NCBI GenBank assembly: GCA_937925755.1
Contig: CALAMX010000196.1
Location: 1-15,882, forward strand
Direction: 5' to 3'
Length of the DNA: 15,882 nucleotides
From: an uncultured Burkholderiales bacterium
Lineage (GTDB): Bacteria > Pseudomonadota > Gammaproteobacteria > Burkholderiales > Thiobacillaceae
Shown: positions 1 to 4,737 of the stretch, piece after piece
How the letters are laid out: the number at the start of each line of letters is the position of its first letter
How positions within the stretch are numbered: the stretch's first letter is position 1
The notes under the pieces: model-generated
Databases searched by the model: none
The model's input: the letters and a program-made list of their open reading frames with translations, nothing else
What the model was told of the DNA's origin: nothing
Position numbers and translations under genes: made by a program

Positions 1-140
1 TGAAAATGCCGGGCAACCGATTCCGTCAGCCCGCCATGCGGGTCCGAGATCACGAACATCACGCCCTTCAAGCCCCGCCCCTTGAGCCAGCGGAAAGTCT
101 CGTCCCAAGTGGCGAAGCTTTCGGTATCCCCCATCTTCAC
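1..140 (-). pseudogene. IS256/Mutator-family transposase, internal fragment (runs off left edge)
   Basis: The minus strand from about 140 to the window edge encodes a stretch with the motif GDTESFATW, then ETFRWLKGRGLKGV and FVISDPHGGL. This matches the central catalytic region of IS256/Mutator transposases, where the SDxHxGL segment carries a catalytic aspartate. The similarity begins abruptly next to the end of the cytochrome peroxidase fragment at 137-139 and lies in a different frame from it. The N-terminal half of the transposase and any terminal inverted repeat are missing on this side. The remainder lies outside the window and may be intact or decayed. I read it as a broken mobile element whose arrival or later deletion truncated the neighbouring gene. 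Family assignment is from recognised motifs only. Confidence 0.7.
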
Positions 141-439
141 GACTTGGCCTCGGCCGGTTTCAGGTCCACGTTGCTGCCTCCCTTGGCGCATATCCGCACC
201 GCCTCTTCCAGGGTCTTGGCAGAGCCGTTGTGGAAGTAGGGCGCGGTCTGTGCCACGTTGCGCAGGCTGGGCACCCGCCAGACGTTGCGGTCGGCTTCCT
301 GCTTGGTGGCGCTGTAGCGCCCCGGGTCGTCGAGCAGCTTGTATTTCGTCACCAGCGGGCTGTCGGGAAAGCGCGGAAAGCGCTGGTAGAAGCCCTCGCC
401 CCGCGCCAAGGGCGTTTCATCTCGTACCCCTCGTGTGCG
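137..439 (-). pseudogene. Di-heme cytochrome c peroxidase (MauG/CcpA type), C-terminal fragment
   Basis: The readable segment contains FYQRFPRFPDSPLV, then NVWRVPSLRNVAQTAPYFHNG and TLEEAV. This is the hallmark C-terminal part of bacterial di-heme cytochrome c peroxidases: the RVPSLRNV..TAPYFHDG block that follows the second heme. Neither CxxCH heme site is present, so the piece begins just downstream of the second one. The frame is open further upstream, but only through the terminator of the neighbouring gene. The only start nearby is a TTG at 409. The family's usual end (about 20-30 more residues) is replaced by a TGA at 137-139, exactly where transposase similarity begins. It is truncated on both sides, has no promoter of its own, and is very probably nonfunctional. 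Intact relatives are periplasmic and reduce hydrogen peroxide. Confidence 0.78.
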
Positions 440-440
440 T

Positions 441-470
441 AAGAAAAGCGGGCCGGCGCCGCCGGCCCGC
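441..470 (-). terminator. Intrinsic terminator of the small exported-protein gene
   Basis: A perfect 10-bp GC-only stem (448-457 pairing with 461-470) with a 3-base loop is followed, reading on the minus strand, by TTTTCTT (447-441). It lies 9 bases beyond the stop of the 480-881 gene. This is a textbook Rho-independent terminator. Confidence 0.9.
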
Positions 471-479
471 GTCAGACCC

Positions 480-881
480 TCATTGCAGCCAGAGGGTGCC
501 CACCACTTTGCCGCCGCTCACCAGCTCCACCTTGGTGCCGTAGCGGCCGGTCCAGTAGGCGCCGAACTCCACCGCCTTGAGATCGGCCTCTTCCCAGAGG
601 TTGCCGATGACCAGCTTGTCCTTGTTCACGAGCGGGATGTGGGTGTTGCCGCGCGGGCTCTTCCAGACCTCGCCCTTGACGGCGTGGTCCAAGGCAGCGC
701 GGGCCTGTTTCTCGACCTCGGCGCGGTCGCGCTGCTGGGTCTGGTAGTAATACCCTTGGGGCGCGTAACGCCAGCCGAAGGGGCCGCCGGCCACGGCATT
801 CATGCCCGCGCCCAGGGCAGCGGCGGCCAGCACGGCGCAGACGAAGGCCTTGCGGGAAGGATTCAGGATCAGGGATTTCAT
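480..881 (-). CDS. Small exported protein of unknown function
   Basis: This encodes 133 residues. The chosen ATG at 881 has GGGGG about 6 bases upstream and gives MKSLILNP followed by a basic patch and a hydrophobic stretch (AVLAAAALGAGMNAVAGG), a plausible Sec signal peptide. An in-frame extension to 956 would place charged sequence ahead of the signal and is less likely. The mature part has an aromatic segment GWRYAPQGYYYQ, a predicted helical charged stretch (QQRDRAEVEKQARAALDHA), then a compact C-terminal part with several Gly, Trp and Val, ending GTLWLQ. There are no cysteines after the signal and no heme motif. I do not recognise the family. It is monocistronic, with a strong terminator below and a structured leader above. 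It could be a periplasmic stress or metal-related protein, but nothing in the sequence proves that. Confidence 0.8.
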   Translation of the reverse strand: MKSLILNPSRKAFVCAVLAAAALGAGMNAVAGGPFGWRYAPQGYYYQTQQRDRAEVEKQARAALDHAVKGEVWKSPRGNTHIPLVNKDKLVIGNLWEEADLKAVEFGAYWTGRYGTKVELVSGGKVVGTLWLQ

Positions 882-902
882 TTCGACCCCCATGGGAAAA
901 TT

Positions 903-950
903 GAACAATCGGAGAAATCGGTCATTCGGACATCTTTCTCCTGATTGTTC
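903..950 (-). promoter_or_regulatory. Long inverted repeat in the leader of the exported-protein gene
   Basis: GAACAATC plus GGAGAAA (903-917) pairs with TTTCTCC, one unpaired T, then GATTGTTC (935-950): 15 bp with a single bulge and a 17-base loop. Read on the minus strand it lies 22 bases above the ATG at 881 and is followed by AATTTT. It buries a Shine-Dalgarno-like AGGAG. It could be an operator, a leader attenuator or a terminator for upstream transcription. Confidence 0.6.
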
Positions 951-973
951 GAACATCCCTTGTCCTGAGAGTT

Positions 974-1000
974 CGTTACCACCGGTTACGGTGTGTAACG
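974..1000 (-). terminator. Hairpin just past the permease/universal-stress operon
   Basis: CGTTAC (974-979) and CACCG (980-984) pair with CGGTG (989-993) and GTAACG (995-1000). This gives an 11-bp stem with one bulged base and a 4-base loop. It starts 17 bases past the stop of the Usp gene at 1017. There is no U-tract, so it may be a Rho-linked or processed 3' end rather than a classic intrinsic terminator. Confidence 0.5.
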
Positions 1001-1016
1001 GCGGGTGCGCCGGCCC

Positions 1017-1868
1017 TCAGCGCGCCGCCGGCACCAGTAGCACCGGCGCCGGGGCGTGGCGCGCCACCTGGTGGCTGACGCTGCCCAGGAACAGCTCGGG
1101 CACGAAGCCGCGGCCCTGGCTGCCCAGGACGATGAGATGGACCCCCAGTGCTCTTGCGGTATCGACGATGGTCTGATAGGGCTTGCCGCTGCGCACCTCC
1201 ACCGTCACCTCGGCGCTGCCCTTGGCCTGTAGTCGGGCCTTCAGGGCTTCGAGGCGGTCGCGATCGATGGCGGCCAGTTCCGCTGCCTCGCCACGGGTAT
1301 CCAGCACGTGCAGCAGGGTGATACGGCGGGCGACGGCGGCCAGGGCCTCGACCACGCTGAAGGCCCGGTCGGCGTTGTCGGAGAAGTCGGTGGCATAGAG
1401 CACGTGGCTGGCCAGGTCGCAACCGGCGGGCAGCACGCAGACCTCGCCGCTCGCCGCGTCGCGCTCCAGGCGCACCACCAGCACCGGCCGCGTGGCGCCG
1501 TGCAACACCTCGCTGGCTACGCCACCCAGCAGGGCCTCGGAGAGCATGGAATGACCGTGCGAACCGACGACGACGAGGTCATAGCCCTCCTCGCGGGCGA
1601 TGCGGTTGATCTCGCTCTTGGCGAAGCCGGGCACGATGCGGGTCTCCACCTCGAAGCCCTGCTTTTCCAGTACCGCCTTCTGCCGCGCCAGATAATCGTC
1701 GAGCATGGCGGTGGTGTAGGACAGGGCCACCGAGGCCGCCTCGCGCATGTCCAGACATTGCAGCAGCAGGGCGTGACGGCCGCCCAGGGCCTTGAGCCCG
1801 GCCAGACAGCCCACCATCGCGTCGGAGGCGGGGGAGAGATCGGTGGCGACGATGAAGCGTTCGAACAT
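1017..1868 (-). CDS. Tandem-domain universal stress protein (UspA family)
   Basis: 283 residues with two Usp domains. Domain 1 starts MFERFIVATDLSPASD and ends with GSHGHSMLSEALLGGVASEV..TRPVLVV. Domain 2 starts around VLYATDFSDNADRAF and ends GSQGRGFVPELFLGSVSHQV..APVLLV. Both keep the G-x2-G-x9-G(S/T)-type nucleotide-binding loop, so both may bind ATP. The length is normal for tandem Usps. The start ATG lies 10 bases after the stop of the TauE/SafE permease gene, and its GAGGAG ribosome site overlaps that stop codon, so the pair is one operon with likely coupled translation. Usps are cytoplasmic stress or starvation proteins. Here the partner suggests a role in sensing energy or anion stress linked to the permease, which is an inference from context. 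Confidence 0.93.
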   Translation of the reverse strand: MFERFIVATDLSPASDAMVGCLAGLKALGGRHALLLQCLDMREAASVALSYTTAMLDDYLARQKAVLEKQGFEVETRIVPGFAKSEINRIAREEGYDLVVVGSHGHSMLSEALLGGVASEVLHGATRPVLVVRLERDAASGEVCVLPAGCDLASHVLYATDFSDNADRAFSVVEALAAVARRITLLHVLDTRGEAAELAAIDRDRLEALKARLQAKGSAEVTVEVRSGKPYQTIVDTARALGVHLIVLGSQGRGFVPELFLGSVSHQVARHAPAPVLLVPAAR

Positions 1869-1878
1869 GGCAGACTCC

Positions 1879-2628
1879 TCAATGGGTCAGGATCTGGTAC
1901 AGCTTATAGGCGGTCATCACCACGATGAGCACGCCGAAGCCCTGTTTCAACCGTTTTCCGGGCACGTACAGGCTGGTGAGCCGGGCGCCGAGAAAGGACC
2001 CCGCGGCGCCGACGACGATGAGGATGCCGGCCAGGGTCGGGTCCACGCGGGCAGTGGCGATGTGCGGGATCAGGGCCGAGAAGGACGGCGGCGTCACCGC
2101 CAGCGCATTGATGGCGGCGGCATGCTTGGGCTCGTAGTTGAGCAGGATGAGGGTGGGCAGCAGCAGGAAGCCCGGCCCCACACCCAGCATGCCGGCGGCC
2201 ACCGAGATGGGGGCGGCCAGGATCAGCGCGAGCTTGAGGTTGGGTTGGGCCTCGGCCGCCTGGCCCGGCTTGTCCGGCAGGAACATGCGCCAGGCGAGGA
2301 AGGCCACGGCGGCGAAATAGAACGCCCACAGCCAGCGGGCGTCCACCTGCTGGGCAAGCCAGGCGCCGAGGGGGGCAGCCAGGGTAGTGACCACGGCCAG
2401 CAGGATGGCCGGCCGCCAATCGACCAGGCCGCTCTTGGCAAAGCCGAACAAAGAGAACAGGGCGGTGATGCCGTTCAAGACCAGGGACAGCGGCTGCACC
2501 TCGTGCACCAGGTCGGCCATGAACAGGCCCAGGAAGGGCACGGCGGCGAAGGCCACGCCCAGGCCGAGCATGCCCGAGGCGACGGACAGCACGGCCAGGC
2601 CCGCGGCCATGATCGGAATGTCGTTCAT
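1879..2628 (-). CDS. TauE/SafE-family permease (sulfite/organosulfonate exporter type)
   Basis: 249 residues, about eight hydrophobic segments. It has the two internally related halves of the TauE/SafE family: SVASGMLGLGVAFAAVPFL near the N-terminus and VAAGMLGVGPGFLLLPTLI in the middle. Each is followed by a loop (NGITALFSLFGF and NALAVTPPSFSA). Family members move sulfite, sulfoacetate, taurine-derived or related anions across the inner membrane, though most are uncharacterised and the substrate cannot be read from sequence. The ATG at 2628 is preceded by GGGAG at a suitable distance. The reading frame is open further upstream, but only into the remains of a cytochrome c gene. First gene of an operon with the universal stress protein. 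A second paralogue sits at 14251-15018 in a different operon. Confidence 0.92.
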   Translation of the reverse strand: MNDIPIMAAGLAVLSVASGMLGLGVAFAAVPFLGLFMADLVHEVQPLSLVLNGITALFSLFGFAKSGLVDWRPAILLAVVTTLAAPLGAWLAQQVDARWLWAFYFAAVAFLAWRMFLPDKPGQAAEAQPNLKLALILAAPISVAAGMLGVGPGFLLLPTLILLNYEPKHAAAINALAVTPPSFSALIPHIATARVDPTLAGILIVVGAAGSFLGARLTSLYVPGKRLKQGFGVLIVVMTAYKLYQILTH

Positions 2629-2707
2629 GAGGTTGGAACTCCCAAGCGGGTCATCGACCCGGCGCGGCCGGGAGCTGGGACCAGCTTCATCCGCGCCGGC
2701 TGTTTTA

Positions 2708-2713
2708 TTTATA
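2708..2713 (-). promoter_or_regulatory. Possible -10 element for the permease/stress operon
   Basis: TATAAA on the minus strand sits in a short AT-rich patch about 80 bases above the permease ATG, in otherwise GC-rich sequence. No convincing -35 hexamer lies 16-18 bases further up. Weak candidate. Confidence 0.25.
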
Positions 2714-2739
2714 GCAAGCCAGCCCGCGCCGGGTATCAG

Positions 2740-3065
2740 GGACGCGGCTTGCGCCGGGGGGGCGGGCAGACCGGAGAGATCGCGGACGATCTCGCGCAGC
2801 TCGCCGGTGGAAGGCGGGCGCCGCAGCCGACGAATACATCGTCATGGTTGCGGTTGGCGGGGAAACGGCGCACCTATTCCTCGATGCGCTCTGGCGCCAG
2901 GCCGGCCAGGGGCGGCGCATCGGGGCGCACACCGCCGCGCGCGTCGGCGCCGTGGCAGCGCGTGCAGTTGAATCGCGTATACAGGACGGGGCCTGGTTCG
3001 GCGGCCTGGGCGGCGGGCAGCAGTCCGGCGCCGAGGATCAGGCTGGCAAGGGAGGGTAAACGCAT
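2740..3065 (-). pseudogene. Small class I c-type cytochrome, disrupted by a stop and frameshifts
   Basis: It begins at ATG 3065 with a clean signal peptide (MRLPSLASLILGAGLLPAAQA), then LYTRFNCTRCHGADARGG. The CTRCH heme c site is followed by PPLAGLAPERIEE and a TAG at 2874-2876. Cytochrome-like sequence continues in other frames: first TATMTMYSSAA, whose methionines are plausible axial heme ligands, then STGELREIVRDLSGLPAPP, a typical last helix. Restoring one protein of roughly 100 residues would need the TAG removed and two single-base shifts, near the TTTCCCC run at about 2865 and near 2830. The normal stop is also unclear, because the last frame runs into the permease ATG. It lies immediately upstream of the permease operon and may once have led it. 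Real decay is the likelier reading; base-calling errors are possible. Confidence 0.75.
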
Positions 3066-3437
3066 GGCCCAGTGCGCTTCCGGCACGTGCTTGAAGGCGT
3101 TGTCCTTGCGCGTCCCCAGGTCCTGGCAGGGGGCGGTCCAGGAGTAATCGGGGTTGTCGATGACGTCCACCGACTCGATGGCCGGCCGGGTGACCAGCTT
3201 TTTCGCATAGGCACATTGTAGGTCCTGGAACAGGTCGATGTCGGCGGGCTCGTACTGGCCCGATTCCATCTTCTTCATCTGGGTGCGCACATCGTGCGGA
3301 TAGGTGGCGGCGTTGATCACCACCCGCACCGTCTGGCCGGTGGAGAGGCGCTTGACCACGAAGTCGCTCTCCTTGAGCTTGGGGTCGATGAAGTGCGATC
3401 CGAAGCACGTGCGGGCGCCGGTGAGGTAAGCCGCCAC
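3066..3437 (-). pseudogene. Orphan coding segment, probably 5'-truncated, in frame with the cytochrome
   Basis: The frame has convincingly protein-like composition from about VAAYLTGARTCFGSHF through FVVKRLSTGQTVRVVINA and YPHDVRTQMKKMESGQYEPA to DVIDNPDYSWTAPCQDLG. It ends AFKHVPEAHWA directly before the cytochrome ATG, with no stop between them. Three spaced cysteines are present but no CxxCH. I do not recognise the family. The frame is open back to 3752, but that upstream part is low in coding character and full of hairpins. The only reasonable start is a GTG at 3437 with no ribosome site, so the true N-terminus is probably lost. It could be the tail of a secreted or periplasmic partner of the cytochrome, but function cannot be assigned. 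Confidence 0.45.
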
Positions 3438-3440
3438 GTC

Positions 3441-3757
3441 GCTGCGGCAGGGCGACCGCGACGGGCGGAGCCGGGCCCCTTCTGGGGGTGCGACCCCGTC
3501 GCGGGATGCTGGCGCCCTACCTGCAGTCGCCGGCATCCCCTGCTCGCCCATCCCCGCTCGCGCGGGGCCCCTCGGCCGACGCTGCGGGGCGCCCCCCGCA
3601 AGGAGAAGCGCAAACGAGCCTGGTAAACCTATCCCTACAACCAGGCTCGTTTCGTCGCAGACACAAAGCCGGGTGCTCTCCTGGGCCGGCAAGCGGGCGC
3701 GTGGCGGTCTCACCCCCTGGGTGAGTGCGAACGAAGGCAAAATCGTCAGCATGATCA
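3441..3757. other. Structured noncoding stretch with three strong hairpins
   Basis: No supportable gene. On the plus strand there are: a 12-bp stem with one G-U pair (3503-3514 with 3528-3539); a GC-only 6-bp stem with a TCGC loop (3552-3567); and a perfect 13-bp stem (3612-3624 with 3640-3652) followed by TTTCG. The middle hairpin with its flanking CAT resembles the palindrome of type I-E CRISPR repeats, but it occurs once. The stretch may be a structured RNA, recombination debris or a mobile-element end. Confidence 0.4.
3612..3652. repeat. Perfect 13-bp inverted repeat
   Basis: AAACGAGCCTGGT (3612-3624) is the exact reverse complement of ACCAGGCTCGTTT (3640-3652), with a 15-base loop. No gene end lies within 200 bases on the plus strand, so it does not obviously terminate a known transcript. 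Confidence 0.8.
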
Positions 3758-3870
3758 GGCTGTTGCGAAACGAATCAAGCGATCAACAGCGGTTTTGGGG
3801 TTAAACCAGTGTCTCAAAATCGGGGACCCCTGTAGGGTCAATGAGCACTGCTGCGGGTTGCTACGGACCG

Positions 3871-4206
3871 TCAGCTCCCAAGGAGGCGACGCGCCAAGAG
3901 CGACTGCATATCCTGCCGGCCGTCGGCGATCACATAGATGAAGACCTCCTGCGCCATGATACGGTAGATCACGCGATAGGGCTTGAAAGCGGTCTGACGG
4001 TAATCCCGGATGCCAAGGGCCACCAGTTCCTTGGGGTAGGTGCCACGCTCGGGAAAAGCCGATAGGCTCTCGACGACATCCAGTAACCGATCCAGCACGT
4101 AGTCGGCATTGGCCTTGCAATCGAATTCCGCGATGTAGACGTAGATCGATTCCAGATCCTGCTCGGCCCCTGCGGTCAGCAAGACTTCGTATTCCCGCCC
4201 TGCCAT
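3871..4206 (-). CDS. RelE/ParE-family toxin of a type II toxin-antitoxin pair
   Basis: 111 residues, normal for ParE/RelE toxins. The pattern is diagnostic: YEVLLTAGAEQDLESIYVYI at the N-terminus, a central helix with LLDVVESLSAFPERG, then the basic strand region YRQTAFKPYRVIYRI and the final strand VFIYVIADGRQDMQSLL. ParE-type members poison DNA gyrase and RelE-type cut mRNA on the ribosome. The FPERG motif and the ending favour the ParE-like side, but the target is not provable here. The ATG shares one base with the antitoxin stop (TAATG), so translation is coupled. Downstream are about 110 bases of unassigned sequence that may include a mobile-element end, consistent with an acquired cassette. 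Confidence 0.9.
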   Translation of the reverse strand: MAGREYEVLLTAGAEQDLESIYVYIAEFDCKANADYVLDRLLDVVESLSAFPERGTYPKELVALGIRDYRQTAFKPYRVIYRIMAQEVFIYVIADGRQDMQSLLARRLLGS

Positions 4207-4481
4207 TACCTGGCTGCCGGTTTGGCCCGCAATCTTGCGACGACCTCGACCACGGGCTTGACCTTGCCGGCTTCGATCTCCGCGTTGCCGAGCGCGAGAA
4301 TTTTCAACAACGCCAGCGTTTCCTGCGTTTCTTCATAGGAGGCGACATCCTGAATGACTGCCTTGGCCTCCCCGTTCTGGGTGATGACCAGCGGCTGCCG
4401 CTCCTCAGTCAATCGGGCCAGGACTTCGGCGGCGTTCGCCTTGAGGTAACTGATGGGTTTGATTTGCGATGAGTAGCGCAT
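4206..4481 (-). CDS. Phd/YefM-family antitoxin
   Basis: 91 residues. The N-terminal half MRYSSQIKPISYLKANAAEVL and LTEERQPLVITQNGEAKAVI is the Phd/YefM DNA-binding fold, and SYEETQETLALLKILALG follows as the usual linker helix. The C-terminal part (AEIEAGKVKPVVEVVARL) would wrap the toxin. It is the first gene of the two-gene cassette, as is usual, and ends overlapping the toxin ATG by one base. The antitoxin neutralises the toxin and represses the shared promoter, often more strongly as the complex. The promoter just upstream carries an inverted repeat over its -10 element. The ribosome site is a weak AGG close to the ATG. Confidence 0.92.
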   Translation of the reverse strand: MRYSSQIKPISYLKANAAEVLARLTEERQPLVITQNGEAKAVIQDVASYEETQETLALLKILALGNAEIEAGKVKPVVEVVARLRAKPAAR

Positions 4482-4502
4482 GACCTGATTTTCTGATTCA
4501 AA

Positions 4503-4539
4503 AAAGACCTAATATAGTCTTTATTTGGTCTCATCACAA
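4503..4539 (-). promoter_or_regulatory. Toxin-antitoxin promoter with operator over the -10
   Basis: On the minus strand, TTGTGA (4539-4534) and TATATT (4516-4511) are separated by exactly 17 bases, a good sigma-70 arrangement. The repeat AAAGAC (4503-4508) and GTCTTT (4517-4522) brackets the -10 with an 8-base spacer. A further GGTCT at 4527-4531 could be an extra half-site. This fits autorepression by a Phd-type antitoxin. Confidence 0.72.
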
Positions 4540-4737
4540 GCATTTGTATGAGTCCAGTCCCCTTGGCACTTGGGTTGATGTTGGAGGAGAAAGGATAGCG
4601 GGAGCGCTGGCCGATGCAATGGTGGGGTCTGCTTGACCAGGCAACAAAAATCCGTGCTTCACGCTCCCTCGCCGAGCCTCATGTTATGTCTCGCGGCTCG
4701 CGCTCCGGGTGCATGGCGGTTGTCTCCCGCTCGCTGG
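4540..4737. other. Intergenic stretch with no supportable gene
   Basis: It lies between the toxin-antitoxin promoter and the end of the helicase gene. There is no coding signal on either strand. GGAGGAGAAAGG at 4582-4593 looks like a ribosome site on the plus strand but leads to no plausible protein. A sigma-54-like string at 4563-4579 is weak. Confidence 0.5.

Noticed and set aside
1792..3147. A 451-residue open frame on the plus strand over the permease operon
   Set aside because: Antisense shadow of the TauE/SafE gene and cytochrome remnant; no start signal or motif.
3549..3567. A palindrome resembling the core of type I-E CRISPR repeats
   Set aside because: Only one copy, no convincing copy one repeat-spacer unit (about 61 bases) away in either direction, and no cas genes in the window.
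3755..4120. A 121-residue minus-strand open frame overlapping the toxin
   Set aside because: Most of it is an out-of-frame shadow of the toxin; only its last ~20 residues lie outside, and they are discussed as a possible element end.
4563..4579. A sigma-54-like site, TTGGCAC, five bases, TTGAT
   Set aside because: The essential GC at -12 is GA, and no gene lies downstream on that strand.
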